A DNA stretch of 64,000 nt from positions 2,294,001 to 2,358,000 of the forward strand of contig NZ_CP071517.1 of NCBI RefSeq assembly GCF_016613475.2, read 5' to 3'. The notes under the pieces are model-generated. The model did no database searches. It was given only the letters and a program-made list of their open reading frames with translations, and had not been told where the DNA came from. Below, piece by piece: positions 1-8,333 of the stretch. A program made the translations under genes and the position numbers. The stretch comes from Lysobacter arenosi (GTDB lineage Bacteria; Pseudomonadota; Gammaproteobacteria; Xanthomonadales; Xanthomonadaceae). The first letter of the stretch is position 1. Every line of letters starts with the position of its first letter.

Positions 1-612
1 CGGTCCTGCATGCTCGCCACCGCCCTCCACCAGGATCCCGCCGAGCTTGCGCAGCCCGCCGTCGGAATCGACCACCACCAGGTCGTTGGGCCATTTCAGG
101 CGTACGCCGGCAAAGCCCGCGTCGCACATGGCTTCGGCCGCGGCGATGCCGGCGACCAGGCTGAGACCGCCGAGACGGGCCAGGCCGCCGCCAAACTGGC
201 GCGCGAGCGAGAGATACAGATGAGCTGCCAGCGGCGACGCCCATTCGCGGCCACGACGCCCGCGCCCACCGCTCTGGCGCTCGGCCAGCAGCACCAGGGC
301 GCCGCGCTCCGGCGTGGGCCGGCGCAGCAGTTCGGAGTTGGTCGAGTCGATCGTCCAGACAGTGTCCAGCCCGGCCAGCGCCGAAGCGGCCGCGGCAGGC
401 AGCTGCGAGCGGATCGCGGCCGCATCGAGCAGGTCGATCGGTTGCGCCAGCCGGTAGCCGCGCCCGGCCTGGGCCTCGATCGCGATCCCGGCCTCGCGCA
501 GCGCCTCTATCCGCTTCCAGACCGCCGCCCGGGTCTGGCCGCTGGCCTGGGCCAGGGCGTCACCCGACGCCGGCCCGGCCATCAGCCGCTGCAGCAGGGC
601 GCGGTCGTCCAT
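1..612 (-). CDS. birA: Biotin--[acetyl-CoA-carboxylase] ligase / biotin operon repressor (3' end cut off by the window)
   Basis: Attaches biotin to the biotin carboxyl carrier protein of acetyl-CoA carboxylase, in the cytoplasm. The first 204 residues are visible. Residues 1-55 look like the winged-helix DNA-binding domain of the bifunctional class (ALAQASGQTRAAVWKRIEAL). The catalytic domain follows, with the biotin-binding loop GGRGRRGREW at 115-124, KWPNDL at 173-178 and KLGGILVE at 189-196. The usual length is about 320 residues, so roughly a third lies left of base 1. ATG at 612 gives a normal start, with a purine-rich stretch a few bases upstream. Identification is secure. Whether the helix-turn-helix still regulates bio genes cannot be judged from here. 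Confidence 0.96.
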   Translation of the reverse strand, partial: MDDRALLQRLMAGPASGDALAQASGQTRAAVWKRIEALREAGIAIEAQAGRGYRLAQPIDLLDAAAIRSQLPAAAASALAGLDTVWTIDSTNSELLRRPTPERGALVLLAERQSGGRGRRGREWASPLAAHLYLSLARQFGGGLARLGGLSLVAGIAAAEAMCDAGFAGVRLKWPNDLVVVDSDGGLRKLGGILVEGGGEHAGP

Positions 613-1182
613 CAGCCGCGCCCCTGGCGGGCGCAGCGTCGGCAGTCGGGCGGCGACAACAGGAGGGGCAACCGCAGGCACGGTTGCGGGCGAAGGGCAC
701 GCGTCATGGCGCGAATTATGCGCGAGGGCGCAAGCCCGGCGTCAGGCGCTCGCCGACTGAACCGATGCCATCGGCTCATGGCCGGCGCCGGCATATGGGG
801 CCGTATCCGGGGATGCCGGTGTCGAAGGGGCCTGGCCTGGGCAGCCGCATGGGGGGGAAGCAGGCCGCTCCCGCCCCTTCGGCACTGGTGGTAGCGGTCG
901 CAACGGGGACCGAATCGGCAGGACGACGCCCCGGCGCGCCGAGCGGTTGCAACCATCCGCCCCGGAGCCGCATCGATAGGAGAAGATAGCCATGCAGCAT
1001 CGCCCGGGGCCTGCCCCGATGAAGGACCAGAGGCTGCATCCGTTTTCAGGGTAAGGACAGGGAGAGTTGCTGCAATGCACCACGGCATCGGCCGCCCAAC
1101 GGCCAGGAAGACCCACCGTTTTCGCGCTATATTCCAGCATTGCCTGAAGCCCTTGGCTTCAAGCCCGTCCGAGGAATCCGTC
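613..1182. other. Gap of 570 bp with no convincing gene
   Basis: Lies between the birA start and a small secreted protein. The open frames here have no family resemblance and look like high-GC chance frames. One 20-residue frame at 992-1054 (+) has a strong Shine-Dalgarno (AGGAGA at 978-983, 8 bases before the ATG). It could be a leader peptide or chance. No terminator or tRNA is visible. Confidence 0.5.
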
Positions 1183-1452
1183 ATGTTCCGGATCTGCCTG
1201 TGCCTGCTGATCGTGGTCGCCAGCTCGACCTCGGCTGCGCGCGAGATCAAGCTCAGCTCCGCCAACAGCGGCAGCTGCCCGGAATCGATCGCGCTCGAGC
1301 GCGAAGCCGCACGCCCCGAAGCACGCGCCACCGCTGCACCTGCGCGCGAGACCAAGGCCAAGCCGGCCCTGCACAGCGACGCTGCCGGCAGCAGCAATTC
1401 CCGCATCCAGTCGCCGCGCTGGCACAGCTTCCTGCCGGGCATGTTCCGCTAA
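1183..1452 (+). CDS. Small secreted protein of unknown function
   Basis: An 89-residue protein. Residues 1-19 form a typical signal peptide (MFRICLCLLIVVASSTSAA) and the rest is a short, Ala/Glu/Arg-rich exported segment ending RWHSFLPGMFR. The frame is open upstream to 1075, but ATG 1183 is chosen because GAGGAA lies about 7 bases before it and because it creates the signal peptide. A disulphide is unlikely, since only one Cys remains after cleavage. I do not recognise the family. It is followed 24 bp later by the MtfA-like gene, so the two may be co-transcribed. Confidence 0.6.
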   Translation: MFRICLCLLIVVASSTSAAREIKLSSANSGSCPESIALEREAARPEARATAAPARETKAKPALHSDAAGSSNSRIQSPRWHSFLPGMFR

Positions 1453-1476
1453 GCACAGCGCCCGCTCCACCCGCCC

Positions 1477-2226
1477 TTGCTGAGCCTGTTCCGACGCCTC
1501 TGGCGCGCCCCTGACACAGTCCCCGACGCGCTCTGGCTGGAAGTGCGCGCACGCGTTCCGTGGCTGTCCCGCCTCGATCCCGATCGCGAAGCGCGTCTGC
1601 GTGAACTCACCGCGCGCTTCCTCCATGAGAAGACCATCAGCCCGATCGGCGAGCTGGTGCTGGACGAGGTCCAGTGCTGCATGCTCGCCGCGCTGTGCTG
1701 CCTGCCGCTGATCGAGTTCGGCGCCGAAGGGCTGCGCGGCTGGTCGCAATTGATCGTCTACCCCGATGCCTTCCGCGTAAATCGCAGCCACATGGATGCC
1801 GCGGGCGTGCTGCACGAGTGGCAGGACGATCTGATCGGCGAAGCCTGGGAAGCCGGCCCGGTGATCCTGTCGTGGGCCGATGTCGCCGGCGATTGCGAAG
1901 ACCCGCGCGCGGGATTCTGCGTGGCGGCGCACGAGATCGCGCACAAGATCGACGTGCTCGACGGCCTGCTCGATGGCACGCCGCCATTGCCGCGCCACTG
2001 GCAGCGCGAATGGGCGCGCGATTTCCAGGCTGCGTACGACGCTCTCGTCGCGCGCGTGGATGCCGGTGAGGAAACCGCCATCGACGGCTATGCGGCCGAA
2101 GCGCCGGAAGAGTTCTTCGCCGTCGCCACCGAGTACCACTTCAGCGATCCGCGATTGCTCGAAACGGAGATGCCGGAAGTGGCCGCGCACATGCGCAGGT
2201 TCTACGGGCCCTCGCCTTTCGCCTAG
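1477..2226 (+). CDS. mtfA: MtfA-like zinc metallopeptidase (peptidase family M90)
   Basis: A 249-residue cytoplasmic protein of the MtfA (Mlc titration factor A) type. The zinc motif HEIAH is at 152-156, and the downstream glutamates of YAAEAPEEFFAVATE at about 205-219 fit the third ligand. The length is close to that of E. coli MtfA (about 265). In E. coli, MtfA binds the glucose-regulon repressor Mlc and has aminopeptidase activity. No Mlc gene is seen here, so the partner in this organism is open. The start is a TTG at 1477, as there is no in-frame ATG nearby. The residues around it (LSLFRRLWR) fit the N-terminus of the family, but the start is the least certain point. Confidence 0.88.
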   Translation: MLSLFRRLWRAPDTVPDALWLEVRARVPWLSRLDPDREARLRELTARFLHEKTISPIGELVLDEVQCCMLAALCCLPLIEFGAEGLRGWSQLIVYPDAFRVNRSHMDAAGVLHEWQDDLIGEAWEAGPVILSWADVAGDCEDPRAGFCVAAHEIAHKIDVLDGLLDGTPPLPRHWQREWARDFQAAYDALVARVDAGEETAIDGYAAEAPEEFFAVATEYHFSDPRLLETEMPEVAAHMRRFYGPSPFA

Positions 2227-2229
2227 TGC

Positions 2230-3627
2230 CTACAGGCCCGGCGGCAGGACCACTTCGAAACGGGCGCCGCCCAGTTCCTGCGAACGGCTGACGTCGAGCG
2301 TGCCGCGGTAGCTGCGCACCACGTCCTGCACGGTCGCCAGGCCGATGCCGTGTCCTTGCACGCGCTCGTCGCCGCGCACGCCACGCTGCAGCACCAGGTC
2401 GATCTTGTCCTCGGGCACGCCCGGGCCGTCGTCGTCAACGGCGAGCAGCAGGCCGGGGCGACGGTTCGGCGCGATCTCGCCGCGCTTTGCGGTGAGCAGC
2501 ACGCGCGTGTGCGCCCACTTGAAGGCGTTCTCGATCAGGTTGCCGAGCACTTCCTGCAGGTCGCCCGGTTCGCCGTAGAACTTCACGCCTTCCTCGATAT
2601 CGAACTCGCACAGCACGCCCTTGGCCGCGTAGATCTTTTCCAGGCTGCGCACGATCTGGTCGGCATACGGCTCGATCTCGAGCGGCGCGGCGAACAGCAT
2701 GTGGCCCGATCGCGCGGCGCGTGCCAGCTGGTACGACACCAGGTCGCTCATGCGTCGCACCTGGCTGTCGACTTCCTCGCGCAGTTCCTCGGCGGAGATC
2801 TCCTCCCCGGCGCGTGCACGCAACACCGCCAGCGGTGTCTTCAGGCTGTGGGCGAGGTCGGCCAGCGTGTTGCGCTGGCGGTCGAGGTTTTCGCGCTCGC
2901 TCTCGATGAAGGCATTGATGCTTTCGGTCAGCGGCTCGAGCTCGCGCGGGTGGCGTCCGCTCATGCGCGATGCGACGCCGCGCTGCACCTTCTTGAGTTC
3001 GTCGATCACGCGCCGCAGCGGGCGCAGGCTCCAGCGCAGCACCACGGCCTGCAGCAGCATCAGGATGAAACCGGCGCCGCCGAGATATCTCCATAGCGCC
3101 TGGCGGAACACGCTGACCTGGCGGCTCAGCGCGGTCGTGTCCTCGAGGATGTAGATGGTGTACGGGAACTCCGACTTGGCATCGCCGCCGGCGCTCCAGA
3201 TCAGGCCGCGACCATAGCGGTAGGCCTCGCCGGGCTGGCCGTTGATCTCGGTGATCGGCAGCGGCCCTTCGAAGTCTTCCTGGTTGGCCTCCAGCATCTG
3301 CCCGGCCGGCAGGGACGGGCCCTGCGCCGAGGCCGAGTCCCAGTGCCCATTGGGCAGGATCACCTCGGCGTACAGGCCGCTGCCGGGCCGGTCCAGGCGC
3401 GGGTCGACTGTTTCGTAGGGCGGGATGAACTCGCCGTTGCGGGCGAACTCGCCGCCGGCGACGTAGGCCAGCGCCAGGCTGCGCAGGCGCTGGCGCATGT
3501 TGCTTTCGGCGGTTTCCAGGAAGGCGCGGTCGAGGGCGTAACCGGCCAGCGCCAGGAAGGCGATCAGGCCCAGGCTGGCGCCCAGCAGCTGCCGGGCCTG
3601 CAGCGAACGCGGTTGTCCCCAGCTCAT
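2230..3627 (-). CDS. phoQ: Sensor histidine kinase PhoQ
   Basis: Inner-membrane sensor of the two-component pair with phoP, whose coding region ends 160 bp upstream. The protein has 465 residues. It has a first membrane helix at about 14-32, a periplasmic sensor of about 145 residues, and a second helix at about 181-198. A HAMP-like linker and the phospho-acceptor box DLAHSLKTP (His260) follow, then the ATPase domain with the N-box NLIENAFKWA (Asn367), DDDGPG at 398-403 and GHGIGL at 425-430. ATG 3627 is preferred over the upstream in-frame ATG at 3690, because residues 1-13 then lead directly into the first helix. The sensor domain is acidic in places (EANQEDFEG), as in Mg2+-sensing PhoQ proteins. 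Adjacency to phoP supports the name. Confidence 0.9.
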   Translation of the reverse strand: MSWGQPRSLQARQLLGASLGLIAFLALAGYALDRAFLETAESNMRQRLRSLALAYVAGGEFARNGEFIPPYETVDPRLDRPGSGLYAEVILPNGHWDSASAQGPSLPAGQMLEANQEDFEGPLPITEINGQPGEAYRYGRGLIWSAGGDAKSEFPYTIYILEDTTALSRQVSVFRQALWRYLGGAGFILMLLQAVVLRWSLRPLRRVIDELKKVQRGVASRMSGRHPRELEPLTESINAFIESERENLDRQRNTLADLAHSLKTPLAVLRARAGEEISAEELREEVDSQVRRMSDLVSYQLARAARSGHMLFAAPLEIEPYADQIVRSLEKIYAAKGVLCEFDIEEGVKFYGEPGDLQEVLGNLIENAFKWAHTRVLLTAKRGEIAPNRRPGLLLAVDDDGPGVPEDKIDLVLQRGVRGDERVQGHGIGLATVQDVVRSYRGTLDVSRSQELGGARFEVVLPPGL

Positions 3628-3787
3628 GGCTGCGGACCCGGCGTCGGCGCGGGCGGGAAGGTGGCGATGGCGATCGTCGGCATGCGCCACAAGCGTACTA
3701 ACGCTACCGCGCCTTGGCGATCACTCGCCGCGGCGCGGCGCGCCCCTGTCATCAGACGCCTGTCAGCGGTTGCGTGCGCGGGGCCGA

Positions 3788-4471
3788 TCAGTCCCCGCTG
3801 CGCGCGATGGCGAAGCGGTAGCCGCGGCCGCGCACGGTCTCGATCGGCTTGAGCGCGCCGTCGGGATCGAGCTTCTTGCGCAGGCGACCGATGAAGACCT
3901 CCAGCACGTTGGAGTCGCGGTCGAAGTCCTGCTGGTAGATGTGCTCGGTGAGGTCGGCCTTCGAGACCAGCTCGCCGGCGTGCATCATCAGGTATTCGAG
4001 CACCTTGTATTCGTAGCTGGTGAGGTCGACGTTGCTGCCGGCGACGCTGACGGTCTGCGCGGCAAGGTCGAGCACGACCGGGCCGCACTCCAGGGTCGGC
4101 TTGCTCCAGCCAGCGGCGCGACGCACCAGGGCGTTGAGGCGCGCCAGCAGTTCCTCGATATGGAAGGGCTTGACCAGGTAGTCGTCGGCGCCCTGCTTGA
4201 GGCCTTCGACCTTGTCCTGCCAGCTCGAACGCGCCGTCAGGATCAGCACCGGGAATTTCTTGCCCTCGTCACGCAGCGCCTTGATCAGCTCCATGCCCGA
4301 CATCTTGGGCAGGCCCAGATCGATGATGCCCAGGTCGAACGGTACTTCGCGACCCATGTAGAGGCCTTCCTCGCCATCCTGGGCGGCATCGACCGCGAAG
4401 CCTTCCCGCTTCAGGCGGGCTGCCAGGGTCTCGCGCAGCGGAGCTTCGTCTTCGACCAGCAGAATTCGCAT
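3788..4471 (-). CDS. phoP: OmpR-family response regulator PhoP
   Basis: A 227-residue transcription factor. The receiver domain has the acidic pocket EDE at 7-9, the phospho-acceptor Asp51 (IIDLGLP), Thr79 and Lys101 (LVKPF). The C-terminal winged helix (about 130-222) has the OmpR-type recognition region EVFIGRLRKKL and ends RGRGYRFA. It is transcribed after the PepSY-type gene (64-bp gap) and before phoQ (160-bp gap), which is probably one operon. The ATG at 4471 starts exactly at the canonical MRILLVEDE. In Xanthomonas this pair is known to be important for virulence and envelope homeostasis; here that is by analogy only. Confidence 0.93.
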   Translation of the reverse strand: MRILLVEDEAPLRETLAARLKREGFAVDAAQDGEEGLYMGREVPFDLGIIDLGLPKMSGMELIKALRDEGKKFPVLILTARSSWQDKVEGLKQGADDYLVKPFHIEELLARLNALVRRAAGWSKPTLECGPVVLDLAAQTVSVAGSNVDLTSYEYKVLEYLMMHAGELVSKADLTEHIYQQDFDRDSNVLEVFIGRLRKKLDPDGALKPIETVRGRGYRFAIARSGD

Positions 4472-4535
4472 GTGGACTCCAATGTCTGTCGTGTCTCGGC
4501 CGCATCCCCGGACGGGCTGGCCAGAGCGTGGCGGT

Positions 4536-4919
4536 TCAGTCGTCGTCGCGGCGTGTAGGTTCGTCACGGTCGCGGCCGCGGTCACGCTGCTGCGGGTCAT
4601 CCATGTAGATCTTTACCCGACCGCTGGAATCGACCACCTTGACGCGATTCACATCGCGACCATCGTACGGCACTCGCTCCGCGCTCAGCACCTGCCCGCC
4701 GGTGCTGCGCTCGACCCGGCGTACCGAATCGGACAGTTCCCGGCGATCTGCGCTGCGATCGTGGCCCCGGTCCTGGCCACCACGGTCCTGGCCCTGACCA
4801 CCACGGTCCTGGCCGCGACCGCCACCTTGACCGCGGTCCTGCGCCAACGCGTCGCCACCTCCAACCACGAGGGTGGCAAGCAGCAGCAAGGCGAAGGGTC
4901 GGCGGATCAACGTCATCAT
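4536..4919 (-). CDS. Secreted PepSY-like protein, first gene of the phoP-phoQ operon
   Basis: A 127-residue periplasmic protein. The signal peptide covers residues 1-26 (LALLLLATLVVGGGDALA). A Gly/Gln/Asp/Arg-rich linker follows, made of QDRGG-type repeats (about 27-54). Then comes a compact domain with the PepSY pattern (VRRVERSTGGQVLSAERV, then VNRVKVVDSSGRVKIYMDD), and the tail is Arg/Asp-rich. Two adjacent ATGs (4919 and 4916) are both possible starts. PepSY domains are thought to inhibit proteases or modulate sensors, and a periplasmic partner for the PhoQ sensor domain is a reasonable inference from operon position. A direct-repeat element lies 71 bp upstream (4990-5006). Confidence 0.8.
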   Translation of the reverse strand: MMTLIRRPFALLLLATLVVGGGDALAQDRGQGGGRGQDRGGQGQDRGGQDRGHDRSADRRELSDSVRRVERSTGGQVLSAERVPYDGRDVNRVKVVDSSGRVKIYMDDPQQRDRGRDRDEPTRRDDD

Positions 4920-4989
4920 GCTCGGAGCGGAGACTTCACTAGGCAATATCGCACGATCGTGCGACCAGGGTGCATTCTCGGAACGATGC

Positions 4990-5006
4990 GGTGAATCCGG
5001 TCTGAA
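4990..5006 (-). promoter_or_regulatory. 11-bp-period direct repeat upstream of the phoP operon
   Basis: On the minus strand this reads TTCAGA-CCGGA-TTCACC: two hexamers, five bases apart. The same arrangement occurs at 12077-12093 and, more loosely, at 12765-12781. An 11-bp period of two hexamers is what PhoP/OmpR-type dimers bind in enterobacteria, so autoregulation is plausible. This is inference. Confidence 0.4.
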
Positions 5007-5060
5007 CTTTTCCACCAGGCCATGGCCGGGATTCAGCCCCACCACCGTTGCCATTGGCTC

Positions 5061-5973
5061 TCAGAAGATTTCGCCGACGCAGCAGCGCAGCGATCCGCCG
5101 CCGGCTTCGATGGCATCCAGGCCGACACTGCGCAGACCGAAGCCCGCCGCGGCCCAGGGCTTCCCGATGGGGTCCGGTAAGAGCTGCGGCCGCCTGGGCG
5201 CTCATCCACACCGCGTCATCGGACAGGGCGATGGCATTGCCGGCGAAGGCGGCATGCTCTGCGGCGGACAGTTGCAGCGCGTGCGGCGCGTACAGATCGA
5301 CGATGGCCTCGACCACCGCCGGATCGGCGAATCCGCCGGCGCATACCAGCGCCGCGCGCCCGGCCAGGATCGCGAGTACGACATTGGTGTGGTACTCGCC
5401 CGGGGCCAGGTCGAACATCAGGGTCGCGCGCAGACCGAGGGCTTCGTGCATCAATCGGGCGCCGGCTTCGTCGCAGCGCTCTGACAGCCCGCAGAAGCCG
5501 AGGCCGCGGGCGCGGTCGATGACCAGCGCACCGGTCAGTTCGCACGGGTGCGGCTGGGTCGACAGGTCGATCTCGGCGTAGTCGAGCACGCCACCGAAGA
5601 AGGCGCGGATGTCACCACGGTCGGCCTCGCGCTGGCGCACCGGGTGGCGCATGCGGCCGACGACGTAGCGGCCAGCGGCGGTGGCGAAGACGTTGTTGGG
5701 GAACAGTGCGTCGGGCGTGTCCGGGTCGCCGGCGAAGCACACCGTCGGCAGCACCTGCGACAGCGCTCGATGCAGCTCGCGGTGCTCGGCGCTGGCACCG
5801 GCCGCATCGAAGCCGGCGGCCTGTGCCATGTAGCGGTTGTCGGCGGCGGACTGCTCGGCGAGGCGGAAACCATCCGGAGCGACCAGGAAGGCGGCACGCG
5901 CGGTCGCCGGGCCGAAATCGGCGGGCGTGGCGCGGGCGGTCGCGAGGAACGCGCCGATGTCGCGGGTGATCAT
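5061..5973 (-). pseudogene. Arginine-deiminase-related / CtlX-type amidinotransferase-fold hydrolase, frameshifted near the 3' end
   Basis: From ATG 5973 the frame encodes the guanidino-group-modifying fold: FLVAPDGFRLAEQSAADN, then FPNNVF at about 90, and GEYHTNVVLAILAGRAALVCAGGF further on. The expected C-terminal catalytic block GGGSLRCCVGEIF-stop is present, but in another reading frame (stop 5061-5063). One base too many (or two too few) separates the frames. The likeliest spot is the GGGG run at 5169-5172, and removing one G would give a 303-residue protein. As written, translation misses the catalytic cysteine and runs on to 4939. The start overlaps the dusA stop by ATGA. Either a recent pseudogene or a base-calling error; the intact reading of everything else favours an error. 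Confidence 0.8.
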
Positions 5974-6980
5974 GCGGCTCCTGCCTGTTCGGCGGCGAAT
6001 GATTCGGTCAACGCCAGCGCCTGCTCGATCAACGACCAGTCGGCGCCCGGCTTGTGCGCGCCCTCGCTGAGCACCTGGCGGAACGCACGGCCACCGCGCT
6101 CGCCGGCGAACAGCCCGAGAAGATGACGGGTGATGTGCTTGAGGTAGACCCCGCGCGCCAGCTGGTCCTCGATGTACGGCCGCATCGACCGCAACAGCTC
6201 GGCACGGCTGCGCACCTCGCCGCCGAACCAGGCGACGTCGAGCTGATGCAGCAGGTACGGATCGTGGTACGCGGCACGACCGAGCATCGCGCCATCGGTG
6301 TGTTCCAGATGCGCGGTGGCTTCGGCCTGGCTGGCGATACCGCCGTTGACGACGATCTGCAACTGCGGCCGCTCGCGCTTGAGCTGGTAGGCCCAGTCGT
6401 AGCGCAGCGGCGGCACTTCGCGGTTCTCCTTCGGCGACAGTCCTTTCAGCCAGGCATTGCGCGCATGGATGACGAACATGCGGCAACCGGCATCGGCGAC
6501 CGTGTCGATGAAGGAAAGGAAGTGGTCCCAGTCGTGGTCGTCATCGACGCCGAGACGGCACTTCACCGTCACCGGCACGTCGCAACTTTCGACCATCGCC
6601 GCAACGCTGTCGGCGACCAGCCGCGGCTCGCGCATCAGGCAGGCGCCGAAGCGCCCGGCCTGGACGCGGTCGGACGGGCAACCGCAATTGAGGTTGACCT
6701 CGTCGAACCCCCACTCCGCCCCGATCTTCGCCGCCTGCGCCAGCAGCTCCGGCTCACTGCCGCCGAGCTGCAGCGCCACCGGGTGCTCGATCGGATCCAT
6801 CGCCAGCAGCCGCGGCCGGTCGCCGTGGATCACGGCGTTGGCGTGCACCATCTCGGTGTAGAGCCGCGCATGCGGGGCCAGCAGGCGGTGGAACACGCGG
6901 CAATGGCTGTCGGTCCAGTCCATCATCGGGGCGACGGAAAGGCGCAGTTGCAGCGGCGGGATGGCGGGCGTGAGGGTCAT
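5970..6980 (-). CDS. dusA: tRNA-dihydrouridine(20/20a) synthase DusA
   Basis: FMN-dependent reduction of uridine 20/20a in the D-loop of tRNAs, in the cytoplasm. The 336 residues match the DusA length. The TIM-barrel start SVAPMMDWTDSHCR (15-28) is typical of DusA, VNLNCGCPSDRVQAGRFGACLM (95-116, shown in parts: NCGCPSD and GRFGACLM) carries the catalytic Cys101, and HARNAWLKGLSPKENR is the DusA-specific substrate loop. The gene overlaps the next gene by 4 bp (ATGA), so the two are translationally coupled. I know of no functional link between them. Confidence 0.96.
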   Translation of the reverse strand: MTLTPAIPPLQLRLSVAPMMDWTDSHCRVFHRLLAPHARLYTEMVHANAVIHGDRPRLLAMDPIEHPVALQLGGSEPELLAQAAKIGAEWGFDEVNLNCGCPSDRVQAGRFGACLMREPRLVADSVAAMVESCDVPVTVKCRLGVDDDHDWDHFLSFIDTVADAGCRMFVIHARNAWLKGLSPKENREVPPLRYDWAYQLKRERPQLQIVVNGGIASQAEATAHLEHTDGAMLGRAAYHDPYLLHQLDVAWFGGEVRSRAELLRSMRPYIEDQLARGVYLKHITRHLLGLFAGERGGRAFRQVLSEGAHKPGADWSLIEQALALTESFAAEQAGAA

Positions 6981-7053
6981 TTGCCGGGCATTGTACGGCG
7001 GGGCGGCTGAGCGCCGGCTCAGCCTCCCGGCTCATCGTGCCGCGTCAGCTGGT

Positions 7054-8256
7054 TCAAGCGCTGTTGGTCGTCGGCCTGCCGTGTTGTGAGCGCTGAATGA
7101 GCAGCGCCGTCGCCATCGCCAGCGCACCGCCCACCCACATCGTCGCAACCACGCCAAGGTGGTCGACCGTGAGGCCACCGAGCAGAGCGCCGGCGCCGAT
7201 CGCGGCCTGGGCGATGGAAACGAACAGGGCCGCCATGCTCTCGAGCCGGTCGGGCGCGGCACTGAACAACCAGGTCTGCATGGCGATCGGCAACATGCCA
7301 AAGCCCAGGCCCCATAACAGCACCCACGTCACTGCAGCGAACGCGTTGGCGCCTGTCAGTGCCAGCAACAGCACTGGCAGTCCGATCAACAGTGCGGTGG
7401 AAACCAGCGTCAATCGCACGTTGCGGCCCGCCGCCCAGCCACCGAGCAGATTTCCGCCGAAGCCGGCAAGGCCGTAACCGAGCAGGATCACGCTGAGTGA
7501 CCGGGCATCGATGTGGGTGATCTGGTTGAGGAAAGGCGTGATGTAGGTGTAGGTCGCGAACTGTGCGATGAAGATGAGCACCGCCGCCAGCAGGCCCACC
7601 TGCGCGTTGCGTTGCCTGAGCACGGCGGGGATCTGCTTCAGCCCGTTGGTCGACTCCGCGCGAATCGACGGCAACCACATCGCCACGGCGGCAAGGACGA
7701 TGAGCGCCATCGCGGAGGAGGCGGCAAAGGACCAGCGCCAGCCGATCAGTTCGCCTACCAGCGCTCCCGTCGGCACGCCCGCCACCGTGCCCAGCGATAC
7801 ACCCGAGAAGATGATCGACGTCGCGCGGATGCCTTCCGCACCGGGACGCAGGCGTGGACCCAGCGAGCCGCCGATGGTCCAGAAGCCACCCACTGCGACG
7901 CCCAGCAATACCCGACCGGCAAGCAGCACCGCGATGTGATTGGCCACTGCCACCAGCGCATTGGAGATCACCAGCAATCCGAGCAGGAAGACCAGCACGC
8001 GACTGCGATCGAACCGCCCGGTGAAGCCGATGGTCAATGGCGCGGCCAACGCCGCGAGGAAGCCGGGCAACGTGACCATCAGGCCAGCCTGGCCCTCGGT
8101 TATGCGGAGGTCGCGGGCGATCTGCGGCAACAGGCCGACCGGCAGGAATTCGGATGTGACCAGCGCGAACGCGCCGAAGGCCACGGCCAGCACGGCCGAC
8201 CACGGAGCGGATGACGCAGCAACACTCGCCCCGACAGGGGAGACGGAAGCAGACAT
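7054..8256 (-). CDS. MFS transporter, DHA1-type (sugar or drug efflux permease)
   Basis: A 400-residue membrane protein with 12 predicted helices. It opens with the DHA1 pattern FALVTSEFLPVGLLPQIA, in which a conserved charged residue sits in helix 1, and it has the loop motif GFTGRFDRSRVL between helices 2 and 3. The closest general type is the AraJ/YdhP arabinose-efflux-like group. It is the last gene of a three-gene minus-strand cluster (SDR, NADP-binding protein, MFS) facing a LysR regulator, with a 77-bp gap to the gene before. Export of a compound that the two oxidoreductases act on, or that the regulator senses, is an inference. The substrate is unknown. Confidence 0.85.
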   Translation of the reverse strand: MSASVSPVGASVAASSAPWSAVLAVAFGAFALVTSEFLPVGLLPQIARDLRITEGQAGLMVTLPGFLAALAAPLTIGFTGRFDRSRVLVFLLGLLVISNALVAVANHIAVLLAGRVLLGVAVGGFWTIGGSLGPRLRPGAEGIRATSIIFSGVSLGTVAGVPTGALVGELIGWRWSFAASSAMALIVLAAVAMWLPSIRAESTNGLKQIPAVLRQRNAQVGLLAAVLIFIAQFATYTYITPFLNQITHIDARSLSVILLGYGLAGFGGNLLGGWAAGRNVRLTLVSTALLIGLPVLLLALTGANAFAAVTWVLLWGLGFGMLPIAMQTWLFSAAPDRLESMAALFVSIAQAAIGAGALLGGLTVDHLGVVATMWVGGALAMATALLIQRSQHGRPTTNSA

Positions 8257-8333
8257 GGTGGTTCCAACAGGAATGCCGCGTGCAATCGCGACCGGGATGA
8301 CCCGGTCGCGATGCAGGCGGACGTGGGAGAAGA

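Noticed and set aside
10..894. 294-codon plus-strand frame over birA
   Set aside because: Antisense to birA, whose motifs are unmistakable on the minus strand. The frame has no features.
5169..5172. Programmed frameshift at the GGGG run of the CtlX-type gene
   Set aside because: No slippery heptamer or stimulatory structure is evident; a sequencing error or plain mutation is simpler.
4939..6486. 515-codon minus-strand frame as one protein
   Set aside because: It joins an out-of-frame stretch of dusA, the CtlX-type gene from 5973, and the out-of-frame tail past 5160; only the middle part is real.
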